Of a stretch of 64,000 nt of DNA, positions 18,485-26,700 are shown one piece after another. Below the pieces are notes generated by a model that did no database searches, was not told the origin of the DNA, and saw only the letters and a list, made by a program, of their open reading frames with translations. The first letter of the stretch is position 1. Every line of letters starts with the position of its first letter. Location of the stretch: positions 3,100,001 to 3,164,000 of the forward strand of contig NZ_CP017560.1 in the NCBI RefSeq assembly GCF_001753205.1, given 5' to 3'. Source of the DNA: Sporosarcina ureilytica (GTDB lineage Bacteria; Bacillota; Bacilli; Bacillales_A; Planococcaceae). The position numbers were made by a program, and so were the translations under genes.

Positions 18485-19411
18485 ATGAACAGAACAAATA
18501 GAAGAAAAAAGAAAAAATGGCCGTGGATTGTTGGAATTCCAACTGTTTTAATCCTAGGTGCAGTTGTATACGGTTTGTTCATTTACATGGATTTCACAAA
18601 AACCGTGAAAGAAATCCACGAACCAATTGACAGAGAGGTATCGGACAAGCGAGAAGTGCCAATTGCTTTCAAAAAGCAAGATCCTTTTTCAGTGCTGATT
18701 TTAGGAGTCGATGAACGGGAAGGAGATTCTGGACGTTCTGACACAATGATCGTGTTAACTGTAAATCCCGAAACAAACTCAACAAAAATGGTTAGCATCC
18801 CTCGTGATACGTACACTGAAATGGTCGGCCGCGGATTTAAGGATAAACTGAATCATGCCTACGCATTCGGTGGCATCGAAATGGCGATGGATTCTGTTGA
18901 AAACTTACTCGACATTCCAATTGACTACGTCGTTCAAGTGAATATGGACAGTTTTAAAGATATCGTCGATGCAGTTGGAGGCGTGACGATTAACAACACA
19001 CTGAATTTCAGAGAAGGTAATTATTCATTTCCAAAAGGCAATATCCATCTTAATGGGGACGAGGCTTTAGCATTTGTCCGTATGCGCTACGAAGATCCGC
19101 GCGGTGACTTCGGTCGACAAGATCGACAAAAACAAGTAATTCAAGCCGTCCTTCGCGAAGGCGCATCTGTGAACAGTTTATTGAATTATAAAAGCATTTT
19201 CGGTGCCATTAGCAACAACATCCGCACAAATATGACATTCGATGAAATGGTTGATGTGCAGAAAAACTATCGGAATGCTACGGGAAATATCGAACAGCTC
19301 TATATTGAGAAAGGTTCCGGACAGAAGATGAATGGAATTTGGTATTATATGATGAACAGCGATGAATTAAGAGGAATTCACGATGAACTGAAAGAACATC
19401 TGGAATTGTAA
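18485..19411 (+). CDS. LytR-CpsA-Psr (LCP) family wall-polymer ligase
   Basis: A membrane-anchored enzyme of 308 aa that transfers teichoic acid or another wall polymer from its lipid carrier to peptidoglycan. A basic N-terminus (NRTNRRKKKKWPW) and one transmembrane helix (IVGIPTVLILGAVVYGLFIY) precede the extracellular LCP domain. Key motifs are SVLILGVDEREGDSGRSDTM (Asp and Arg at the pyrophosphate site), KMVSIPRDTYTEM and RMRYEDPRGDFGRQDRQKQV. The length fits TagTUV enzymes. GGAGG lies 8 bases before the ATG, and a strong terminator follows. Next to CsaB and many SLH proteins, attachment of the secondary polymer to which SLH domains bind is a plausible job, but the substrate is inferred. 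Confidence 0.9.
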   Translation: MNRTNRRKKKKWPWIVGIPTVLILGAVVYGLFIYMDFTKTVKEIHEPIDREVSDKREVPIAFKKQDPFSVLILGVDEREGDSGRSDTMIVLTVNPETNSTKMVSIPRDTYTEMVGRGFKDKLNHAYAFGGIEMAMDSVENLLDIPIDYVVQVNMDSFKDIVDAVGGVTINNTLNFREGNYSFPKGNIHLNGDEALAFVRMRYEDPRGDFGRQDRQKQVIQAVLREGASVNSLLNYKSIFGAISNNIRTNMTFDEMVDVQKNYRNATGNIEQLYIEKGSGQKMNGIWYYMMNSDELRGIHDELKEHLEL

Positions 19412-19445
19412 GATTCGGGGTTGCGCGTGTTGCAACCCCGAATCT
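19411..19445 (+). terminator. Terminator of the LCP gene
   Basis: AGATTCGGGGTTGC (19411-19424) pairs perfectly with 19432-19445, followed by TTTTT. Confidence 0.85.
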
Positions 19446-19515
19446 TTTTGTTTTCAAAACACAGAAGTATTGGGCGACGATCCCAAAATATTTTTCAAAC
19501 TATTCAAACCCCTAG

Positions 19516-19544
19516 TTGTCTAAAGTTGGCAAATTGATTATACT
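19516..19544 (+). promoter_or_regulatory. SigA-type promoter of the LysM-NlpC/P60 gene
   Basis: TTGTCT (19516-19521), a 17-base spacer, then TATACT (19539-19544), about 55 bases before the ATG at 19600. Confidence 0.6.
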
Positions 19545-19599
19545 AGATTCATAGAGTATCGGTTTGTGTCCATTATTTAATCTAAAGGAGAAAATATAA

Positions 19600-20664
19600 A
19601 TGAAAAAAATTGCTTTTTCGGTAGTGGCAACTGGGTCACTAGCGTTTTTTGTTGGAACAGGCGATGCGGAAGCGAGTTCTTACCAGGTAAAAGCCGGAGA
19701 TTCCCTTTGGAAAATTGCTTCGTCGAATCAAGTATCTGTGGCTGACATAAAAAAGTGGAATGGGCTCACGTCGGATGTCATTTATCCGAATCAGGTACTT
19801 CAAGTTAATTCAACGGCAAGTGTGCCGGTGAAACAAACTGAGTCGAGGCCGAGTGCAACCCCAACAACAACTTCTACATATACAGTGAAATCCGGTGACA
19901 CTTTGTCACAAATTGCACAACGACATAACACGACGGTCGGTGCGATTCAGAGATTGAATAATATTACAGGTCACTTAATTTTCGCTGGACAGCAATTAAA
20001 AGTGAGTGGCACGTCGCCGCAAACTTCTACAAACACCAGACCATCAAGCACTCCACCAACAACGGCGGTGCCAAGTGCATCGACAGGATCTCATACAGTC
20101 GTAAGAGGAGATACATTATCTGGAATTGCCCATCAACATGGCATTACAGTAACACAGCTGCAAAATTGGAATAATATCCAGTCGCACCTGATTTACGTTG
20201 GACAAGTTTTAAAAGTTGAAAATACAGTCGTTGCACCGCAAAAAAATCCACCAGCAATCAGCACGGCTCCGCCACCTGCCCAAGCTGCAACCGGGTCAGT
20301 GAAATCGGTCATTCATACGGCGATGCCTTTGCAAGGAACACCATATACTTGGGGCGGTTCTACACCAAATGGTTTTGATTGTAGCGGTTTTATTTATTAT
20401 GTTTACAGTCAAGCCGGTGTTGATGTTCCACGGACAAATACTGTCGGATTTGACGCGCGTACTTATGAAGTGGACAAGCCTCAAGTTGGCGATTTAGTCT
20501 TCTTCAAGAATACGTATACTACGGGCATTTCCCATGCAGGAATTTATATTGGAGATAATAAATTTATTCACGCTGGCGGAGACCGTGTACAAGTGACGAG
20601 TTTATCAGATCCTTATTGGAGTAAGCATTTTGATAGTTTTAAGCGATTGTACGCGATGAATTAA
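19600..20664 (+). CDS. Secreted peptidoglycan endopeptidase, 3 LysM + NlpC/P60
   Basis: A LytE/LytF-type D,L-endopeptidase of 354 aa that cuts wall stem peptides. A signal peptide covers 1-26 (ends GDAEAS). Three LysM domains bind glycan: about 28-70 (YQVKAGDSLWKIASSN), 91-135 (YTVKSGDTLSQIAQRH) and 164-207 (HTVVRGDTLSGIAHQH), separated by Ser/Thr/Pro linkers. The NlpC/P60 domain (about 232-354) has the catalytic Cys in NGFDCSGFIYYVY and His in GISHAGIYIGDN, with NKFIHAGG after it. AAAGGAGA lies before the ATG. It has its own promoter and terminator. It binds the wall by LysM, unlike the neighbouring hydrolases that use SLH domains. Confidence 0.93.
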   Translation: MKKIAFSVVATGSLAFFVGTGDAEASSYQVKAGDSLWKIASSNQVSVADIKKWNGLTSDVIYPNQVLQVNSTASVPVKQTESRPSATPTTTSTYTVKSGDTLSQIAQRHNTTVGAIQRLNNITGHLIFAGQQLKVSGTSPQTSTNTRPSSTPPTTAVPSASTGSHTVVRGDTLSGIAHQHGITVTQLQNWNNIQSHLIYVGQVLKVENTVVAPQKNPPAISTAPPPAQAATGSVKSVIHTAMPLQGTPYTWGGSTPNGFDCSGFIYYVYSQAGVDVPRTNTVGFDARTYEVDKPQVGDLVFFKNTYTTGISHAGIYIGDNKFIHAGGDRVQVTSLSDPYWSKHFDSFKRLYAMN

Positions 20665-20672
20665 TCTTGTAG

Positions 20673-20699
20673 AAAGCTCTCCCATTTCGGGAGAGCTTT
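20673..20699 (+). terminator. Terminator of the LysM-NlpC/P60 gene
   Basis: AAAGCTCTCCC (20673-20683) pairs with 20689-20699 and is followed by TTTT. Confidence 0.8.
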
Positions 20700-20730
20700 T
20701 TTCATATCTGTCTAAAAAACCTAACAAAAA

Positions 20731-20758
20731 AGCTATCCTTCCAAAAAAGGATAGCCTT
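20731..20758 (-). terminator. Terminator of the S-layer assembly gene
   Basis: AGCTATCCTT (20731-20740) pairs with AAGGATAGC (20747 onward), and the T tract reads on the minus strand, directly after the stop at 20765. Confidence 0.75.
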
Positions 20759-20764
20759 CCATCA

Positions 20765-21667
20765 TTATGCATTTTGCTGTGGAACGCGGATAATCCATCT
20801 AGATAAATCAGCGTCAGTTTTTTGAACCATTTCTTTAGGATAAATAAACGTCCACGGCTTTGTCGTGTTCGCTTTTACCGAAAACTGGTCGAGTTTAAAT
20901 GAACCGCGTGCAACAAGATCACCATTCGCGTCAATCAACTCAAGCGGCAATTGTTCGATATTAATTTCTTTTGAGTGACCATTTCGGATAAAGATTGATG
21001 CAGCAAGGCTACCGTTTTCTTCCGTTTTCACTTGAAAACCGCTAATATTTACTTCACGCGGCTTTAATTTAGGAAGGCCTTCTACTACCTTTTCCAAACT
21101 ATCTTTTTGCTCTTTGGTTAAGCCTTCTTCCCATGACTTTTCCAAGTCTAAACGATGCGGCACCATCGATTGGACATTGAAAGCAAGCTTCCAATTTTCC
21201 GCAGGAGGTTCATCCGCTAATAAATTATCTTTCTTAAATTCGAATATCCATGGACGTGCACTTTTTGCAGGAATATCGCCTAATTCGCTCAAATCGAACT
21301 CCTGTGAAGCAAGAAGTTTCTCATTTTCATCCAGTAGCATCAGCTCTACCGTACCAATCTGAATCGTTTGGTCCAATGAAGAACGGAAAAATGCTTTAAC
21401 AAGCCAACTGCCATTCGCTGGTTCAACATCTACATCAATGCCTGACAATGAAATTTGGTTCGGCTTTAGTGGATCAAGATCATTGGATAGAAAACGAAAC
21501 ACATATTGCTGTTCTTGTGGAATATTCCATGAAGGATGTAACGATAACGCCGTTTCGATTTCATTTTCTCCTGATGATTTCGTAGCTTCCGGAGCAATTT
21601 CTTGTGAATCAACAGTACTATCTTTGCCTGTTTTTTCCGTTTTTCTAAAAAAAGATAAAAAGTTCAT
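20765..21667 (-). CDS. slaP: SLAP-domain S-layer assembly protein (SlaP-like, accessory Sec)
   Basis: A cytosolic protein of 300 aa with no signal peptide or membrane helix. Two similar SLAP units are visible: about 60-150 (NQISLSGIDVDVEPANGSWL, VELMLLDENEKLLASQEFDL, ARPWIFEFKKDNLL) and about 200-298 (REVNISGFQVKTEENGSLAA, LELIDANGDLVARGSFKLDQ, TKPWTFIYPKEMV). This two-repeat form is typical of the protein that, with SecA2, helps export S-layer proteins in Bacillus anthracis. GGAGG lies about 10 bases before the ATG. csaB lies just upstream on the same strand, as in known S-layer loci. No secA2 is present in this window. Confidence 0.82.
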   Translation of the reverse strand: MNFLSFFRKTEKTGKDSTVDSQEIAPEATKSSGENEIETALSLHPSWNIPQEQQYVFRFLSNDLDPLKPNQISLSGIDVDVEPANGSWLVKAFFRSSLDQTIQIGTVELMLLDENEKLLASQEFDLSELGDIPAKSARPWIFEFKKDNLLADEPPAENWKLAFNVQSMVPHRLDLEKSWEEGLTKEQKDSLEKVVEGLPKLKPREVNISGFQVKTEENGSLAASIFIRNGHSKEINIEQLPLELIDANGDLVARGSFKLDQFSVKANTTKPWTFIYPKEMVQKTDADLSRWIIRVPQQNA

Positions 21668-21842
21668 AAAAGTTGTTCCTCCAATTACTATAAGATTTAT
21701 GGTAAGAATTCTATATTAAAATAAACTTATCAGTGTCCATTAATATTTCTAGTTTAACAAAAAGACGAAGGAACTACTAGCGTATGTGTGTTTAATGATT
21801 TATCCTTCCCTCGAGTGGTCATTCAGCTATATTTTTAAAAAA

Positions 21843-21871
21843 CGGCGACACGCCCCTATATCGTATCGCCG
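21843..21871 (-). terminator. Terminator of csaB
   Basis: CGGCGA (21843-21848) pairs with TCGCCG (21866-21871). On the minus strand a T run follows the stem. Confidence 0.65.
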
Positions 21872-21881
21872 CTTTCTATCA

Positions 21882-23024
21882 TCATTTCCTTAAAGAAATA
21901 AATTGCTTCATGCCTAGTCTTGCTGATTCATTCATTCGTTCAGCAAGTAAATCTGCTTCTTTTAATTTGTCGCTCCACTGTTCGTCCATTGACGCCACAA
22001 TCTCAAGTATTGCATCGCTTTGTTTGGTGAGGCTTTCAATTTGAATCGTCCTGTCCCCCATATCCACCATATCCATAAAATCCGCAACTTTATGATGGTA
22101 AGAAATTGCCATAACAGGAGTTTTTGCATTCACTGCAAGATAGACTGAGTGCAACCTCGTGCCAATTAACATGTCTTGCTCTGCACTAATTTTAATAATA
22201 TCTTCCGGTGATAAATTCTCTTTATTTACTGTGACTCGATCTTTGTTTTGCATACGATTATAAACATCAATCGTTACGTCTACATCATGCGGGTACTTTG
22301 TTGAAAAAAGGTTTATATTGACATCTTTAGCTTCTAATAAAGCATCGAGATTATCCGCCATTCCTTGTACGTAACTGTCGTATTTAATATCATTTGCTTC
22401 CGGCCAATACGCAAGATTGTAATACGGTACGACCGTGACACCGATATTACCAATACGGTCCTTTGACTTCTCCTTTACATGAGAAGGCAGAGCAAATGAA
22501 GGGTCCCCGACAATTTGGACATCTTTACGAACCCCTATTTTCCTTAATAAGTCTCTCGATTTCGGATCACGAACCGAAGCACTTTCTGCACCATTCACTA
22601 GCTTTCTAATGAAAAACTTCCCCATTGTTGACGTAATCGGGCCAGCACCGCAGCCATATACGATATAAGGTACTTTTCCGCGTTTAGCCATATAGCCGTA
22701 AGAACCAAAAAGTTGGGCTTCACGGTTATAGAAGTCCATTAAAATACCTCCGCCGCCTATTATGAGCATATCAAGTCCACGTACAATCGAAGAGTTTTTT
22801 CGTACAGTTTCGATTGCCGTCATAATAGCGGAAGAACGTTTATAATATAAAGGAGCTGATTCTACTCCAAAACGATTAGATGTTTGAGGAGGATTGTTAC
22901 TAAAAACGACAATATCACTTGTTGTAATATTGTAATGCGCGATTACTTGTTCAATAATCCCCGCTAGTATTGCCTCGTCCCCATTATTATTATTTCCGTA
23001 ATTCCCAACGATGCCAATTTTCAT
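21882..23024 (-). CDS. csaB: CsaB, polysaccharide pyruvyl transferase
   Basis: A cytosolic enzyme of 380 aa that adds ketal-pyruvate to the secondary cell-wall polysaccharide, creating the ligand for SLH domains. The N-terminus KIGIVGNYGNNNNGDEAILA is the family signature, followed by MLIIGGGGILMDFYNREAQL, VYGCGAGPITS and the C-terminal GTRLHSVYLAVNAKTPVMAI. The ATG at 23024 is chosen because AAGGAAG precedes it; the open frame reaches 23117 with no site. A possible extended -10 promoter lies at 23065-23073. The gene explains how the eleven SLH proteins in the window can be held on the wall. Confidence 0.92.
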   Translation of the reverse strand: MKIGIVGNYGNNNNGDEAILAGIIEQVIAHYNITTSDIVVFSNNPPQTSNRFGVESAPLYYKRSSAIMTAIETVRKNSSIVRGLDMLIIGGGGILMDFYNREAQLFGSYGYMAKRGKVPYIVYGCGAGPITSTMGKFFIRKLVNGAESASVRDPKSRDLLRKIGVRKDVQIVGDPSFALPSHVKEKSKDRIGNIGVTVVPYYNLAYWPEANDIKYDSYVQGMADNLDALLEAKDVNINLFSTKYPHDVDVTIDVYNRMQNKDRVTVNKENLSPEDIIKISAEQDMLIGTRLHSVYLAVNAKTPVMAISYHHKVADFMDMVDMGDRTIQIESLTKQSDAILEIVASMDEQWSDKLKEADLLAERMNESARLGMKQFISLRK

Positions 23025-23064
23025 TAATTTTCTTCCTTTTTTATAACGATTATCATAGTGAACT

Positions 23065-23073
23065 ATTATAACA
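23065..23073 (-). promoter_or_regulatory. Extended -10 promoter candidate for csaB
   Basis: On the minus strand TGTTATAAT (TGN plus consensus TATAAT) lies about 40 bases before the csaB start. The -35 region is poor, as is common with extended -10 promoters. Confidence 0.5.
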
Positions 23074-23759
23074 CATAATGTCTGAATATAAGACATGAAA
23101 CCCATTGAATTAATCAACTGAACTCGTAGTGTGTCATAATCGCGCTACCTAGAAATCGTTCTACAAATTGATTTGATGTATCACTTTTTCATGTTATTAC
23201 ATTTTCTAGATATCCATTGTAAAACGATATTAATTCTTATCGCCTTCTATATTTTGGACAAGCCACGGACCATTTGCAAGCCTAATCTCTCACTTGTCCA
23301 CGACTTGCTGTCGCACACTTCTATTTTTATGTATTGGGATTTCCTTCTCTATTTACGACGTCTAGAGCTATCGAAAGTTCCCTTCCCCAAAATTAATTGC
23401 TGAAAAAAGGATTATTTCATCCCCATATGAACATTGTTTCTACAAGTCTAGTCTTTTATCTCTTTTTTCACAAGGATACCAACAATATTAAACATTCTTT
23501 TCCACTCATATATTACAAGATTGTTACAAAAGGTTACCGTTTTAAAAACCCCTATATAAAGCCGTTTCTGGCGAATTAAAGTAGGTGATGCACCTTTATT
23601 CTATTACAATGACTATAAATATATGCATATCGTTACTTACTTGTAATATAACTGTAACTTAAAAGTAAGTTTAGCTATGTTAAGATTGTCTCAGACAAAA
23701 GTAAACAATACATACCAAATATAGAAGATTTAAGTTTGAAAGGGGAAATTGAGAAAATC
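23074..23759. other. Long divergent intergenic region
   Basis: About 690 bases lie between csaB (minus) and the NlpC/P60-SLH gene (plus). Plus-strand frames at 23173-23403 and 23397-23579 lack ribosome sites and have no coherent motifs, so I do not call them. The region is T-rich and should hold the promoter of the gene at 23760. Direct copies of GTAACTTAAAAGTAAG-like sequence near 23650 may be regulatory, but this is uncertain. Confidence 0.4.
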
Positions 23760-24656
23760 ATGAAACGTTTCTTATTTATGCTTTTGGCGTGCCTTGTCAT
23801 TTCAGTGGCCGGAACGTCAACTGCCTCAGCAAGCACTTTCGATTCTTTATATAAATCCGCCAGTTCGTATCTCGGTGTACCTTATAAATACGGCGGTACC
23901 ACATCAAGTGGTTTTGATTGCTCTGGTTTTACACAAGCGGTTTTTAAAAATAATGGCATTTCTATTCCCAGAACAACAGGTCAACAATACGCAACTGGAC
24001 AAGCTGTTTCTAAGAGCAATTTACAAGCTGGAGACCTAGTATTTTTCAAAACTGGCAAAAGTGGCGTTTCCCATGTTGGGATTTATATCGGAAGCAATAA
24101 CTTTATCCATGCTTCGACAAGCAAAGGTGTAATGATTTCGTCAATTAACGACCCATACTACTGGGGATCACGTTACGTTGGAGCTAAACGAGTGAAAGAT
24201 TTCTCTGCTCCGCCAAAAGTAGTACAGAAACCAGCGGCACCAAAGCCAGACCCTTATCCTTCAAGAGTTGATATTGCAGTAACACTTTCAGAGAAACTTG
24301 GATTATCGGCAACTGGCAATACATCAATTTTTAAAGATATTTCAAATAATCATCCTGAAATCTCTTCAATTGCTGCGGTTGCAGAAGCAGGTATTTTCAC
24401 AGGCAATAATGGTGCATTTATGCCCGAAGGAAAATTAACACGTGCCCAACTAGCAAAAGTACTAGTAGAGGCATTCGGACTTGAAGGTCGCACAGCTACT
24501 AATTTCAATGATGTTCCAAATAATCACTGGGCAACAGAATATATAGAAATCTTATATCATAACAATATTACAACTGGTTATTTAAATGGAGACTTTGGCT
24601 TAAACGATTATGTCACAAAAGGACAATTCCAAAAGTTTATTGATCGAATTAAATAA
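23760..24656 (+). CDS. NlpC/P60 endopeptidase with C-terminal SLH domains
   Basis: A secreted wall hydrolase of 298 aa. The signal peptide is KRFLFMLLACLVISVAG to ASAS. The NlpC/P60 domain (about 27-135) has Cys in SGFDCSGFTQAVF, His in GVSHVGIYIGSN, and NNFIHAST. A Pro/Lys linker leads to the SLH region (about 165-298): a first, shortened unit (VDIAVTLSEKLGL), then two full units (IFTGNNGAFMPEGKLTRAQL, ITTGYLNGDFGLNDYVTKGQ). The ATG at 23760 is chosen since the signal peptide begins there and AAAGGGG lies about 14 bases upstream; a TTG at 23736 overlaps that site. Only about two and a half SLH units are present, so wall binding may be weaker. A terminator follows. Confidence 0.88.
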   Translation: MKRFLFMLLACLVISVAGTSTASASTFDSLYKSASSYLGVPYKYGGTTSSGFDCSGFTQAVFKNNGISIPRTTGQQYATGQAVSKSNLQAGDLVFFKTGKSGVSHVGIYIGSNNFIHASTSKGVMISSINDPYYWGSRYVGAKRVKDFSAPPKVVQKPAAPKPDPYPSRVDIAVTLSEKLGLSATGNTSIFKDISNNHPEISSIAAVAEAGIFTGNNGAFMPEGKLTRAQLAKVLVEAFGLEGRTATNFNDVPNNHWATEYIEILYHNNITTGYLNGDFGLNDYVTKGQFQKFIDRIK

Positions 24657-24677
24657 TTCTCCAATTAGGACAAGCTA

Positions 24678-24701
24678 AGGGGTTCCATAATCGGAACTCC
24701 T
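24678..24701 (+). terminator. Terminator of the NlpC/P60-SLH gene
   Basis: AGGGGTTCC (24678-24686) pairs with GGAACTCCT (24693-24701), followed by TTTT. Confidence 0.75.
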
Positions 24702-24769
24702 TTTTCAATAAAATAATATGCTCTTCACATTATTAATTTGGTAAACTATTAATTAAGGAGGAAAGAATA

Positions 24770-26629
24770 ATGAAAAAGATTTTGCAAATTGCTTTTAGCT
24801 TTGTACTGCTACTATTTCTAGCATACCCGACCCCAGCCAATGCAAACATATCTTTCGCTGATGTAAACAAATCAGACGAATTTTATGAAGAAGTACATTA
24901 CATAGCAAACCGGGGAATCATTTCAGGATACTCAGAAAATGGAAAACAGCTTTATAAGCCGCGAAATAACGTGACGCGGGCCCAAGCTTCTAAAATGTTA
25001 GTCATTGCGACTAATAATGAAAGTCAAAACGGTAGCAACGTCACTTTGAGAGATGTAGTGCCTGGATCTGAACAGGATTATTACATTAGGAAAGCCATTG
25101 CACTTGGCTATTTTAAACCAAATTCAGATGGCAGTTTCAAACCGAATGAGTTTGTTAAACGTTCTGAATTAGGGACAGCTTTGGCAATTGCTTTTAAATT
25201 AAATGAATCTGTCACACTATCAAAACCGCTTTACTTTAATGATATTAAAAGGACAGATAATTACGCTGCACATATCAATGGACTCTATTATGCTGGTGTT
25301 TCTAGAGGGAATCAGGGTTCATATAAACCAAATAGTTTATTAACCCGAAGTCATTTTGCATTATTTGTTGCTCGTGCGATGGAGAGCAAATTCAAGTTAT
25401 CCGCTTCAAATCCACAACCAACAATCATTGGTTCCGGAAAATCGAAGGTGAATAATTTAAATGTACGGACAAGCCCTTCAACAAGCAGTGGGACAGTTGT
25501 TGGACAACTAAACCAAGGCGAGCAATTTGATGTGATTGATGTACATAGCAATTGGGTGGAAATCAAGTATTATAATCGTCCGGCATTTATTTCAAAAGCA
25601 AAAGAGTATGTAGAGTTTTTAGATGCTGATTCAAAACCGGTCGGTGCCCCTACTCACTTAGTCAAAGTTAAAACTGGCAGTCTTACACTTAACATCCGAA
25701 CGCTCCCTTCCATAAATGGAGCCATTATCGGTACATTAAAAGACTCGGAAGTCGTTGAAGTATATGGCGAAAAAAATGGTTGGCTGTTAATCAGGCACAA
25801 TGATATCCCAGGGTATATTAGTGCTAGTTACACTGAGATAGTAAACGCGCCAAGTCCTGGCGATAGTACGCCTACCGGTAAACTGCTAGGAAAAGTTACC
25901 GTGAGCAGTTTGAACGTTCGCTCTGGGACTGGCACAAGCCACCCTGTAATCGATACGTTAACACGTGGACAAAAAGTGGAAGTAGCAGCGTTAAATGGTT
26001 ATTGGGCAACCATTAAATTTAACGGAAAAACAGGTTACGTTCATAAATCATATTTAAAACTATTAAATCAATCCGCCTCCCCGCTTAAAGATCGGATTAT
26101 CGTAATTGATGCCGGTCACGGCGGATCTGACCCGGGTGCATCGGGGAACGGTATTGTTGAAAAACACCTTACACTAGACGTTGCAAAACGCGTTGAGGCA
26201 AAACTGAATAGAGCAGGTGCAAAAGTGCTGATGACGCGTTCAGGCGACACTTTCCCTTCTCTGGAACAGAGAACAGAATTCGCCAAAACAAATTTCGCTG
26301 AAGTTTTTGTATCTATCCATGGAAATGCATTCACACCTTCAGCACATGGTGCGGAAGTTTTCTACGATAAATCAACAAATCCAAATGGCGATGAAAGCCG
26401 TATTCTGGCACAATATATTCAAAACAACATTGTGAGAATGACAGGCATGTACGACCGTGGCGTTAAGGATGCTAAATTCTATGTGATTAGATACAACAAC
26501 GTTGCATCTGTATTAGTTGAACTCGGTTTCATGACAAACAAATCTGACGCTGAAAAACTTAAAAATAATCCAGATATTTTCGCAGAAGCAATCTATCAGG
26601 GGCTCGTTCAATACTACTCTGCTGAATAA
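24770..26629 (+). CDS. SLH-anchored N-acetylmuramoyl-L-alanine amidase with SH3 domains
   Basis: A secreted wall hydrolase of 619 aa. The signal peptide (1-26, ends ANA-N) is followed by three SLH units (about 27-205; ISGYSENGKQLYKPRNNVTR is the first hallmark). Three bacterial SH3 domains come next, at about 220-285, 298-360 and 370-432 (NNLNVRTSPSTSSGTVVGQL, LNIRTLPSINGAIIGTL, SLNVRSGTGTSHPVIDTL). The Amidase_3 domain (about 443-619) has Zn ligands in VIDAGHGGSDPGA, GIVEKHLTLD and VSIHGNAF, and the catalytic Glu in VLVELGFMTN. AAGGAGGAAAG precedes the ATG. It cuts the MurNAc-L-Ala bond, probably in wall turnover under the S-layer. A long bidirectional terminator follows. Confidence 0.93.
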   Translation: MKKILQIAFSFVLLLFLAYPTPANANISFADVNKSDEFYEEVHYIANRGIISGYSENGKQLYKPRNNVTRAQASKMLVIATNNESQNGSNVTLRDVVPGSEQDYYIRKAIALGYFKPNSDGSFKPNEFVKRSELGTALAIAFKLNESVTLSKPLYFNDIKRTDNYAAHINGLYYAGVSRGNQGSYKPNSLLTRSHFALFVARAMESKFKLSASNPQPTIIGSGKSKVNNLNVRTSPSTSSGTVVGQLNQGEQFDVIDVHSNWVEIKYYNRPAFISKAKEYVEFLDADSKPVGAPTHLVKVKTGSLTLNIRTLPSINGAIIGTLKDSEVVEVYGEKNGWLLIRHNDIPGYISASYTEIVNAPSPGDSTPTGKLLGKVTVSSLNVRSGTGTSHPVIDTLTRGQKVEVAALNGYWATIKFNGKTGYVHKSYLKLLNQSASPLKDRIIVIDAGHGGSDPGASGNGIVEKHLTLDVAKRVEAKLNRAGAKVLMTRSGDTFPSLEQRTEFAKTNFAEVFVSIHGNAFTPSAHGAEVFYDKSTNPNGDESRILAQYIQNNIVRMTGMYDRGVKDAKFYVIRYNNVASVLVELGFMTNKSDAEKLKNNPDIFAEAIYQGLVQYYSAE

Positions 26630-26654
26630 GTCCTTAAATCGAAGATAATATCGC

Positions 26655-26697
26655 AAAAGCAGCTTACTTCTTTATTAAAAAGAAGTAAGCTGCTTTT
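26655..26697. terminator. Bidirectional terminator between the amidase and CotH genes
   Basis: An 18-bp perfect stem (26655-26672 with 26680-26697) is flanked by A's and T's and lies between convergent genes. Confidence 0.88.
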
Positions 26698-26700
26698 TAG

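Noticed and set aside
23173..23579. Two plus-strand frames between csaB and the NlpC/P60-SLH gene
   Set aside because: T-rich, no ribosome sites, no protein-like pattern; I treat the region as non-coding.
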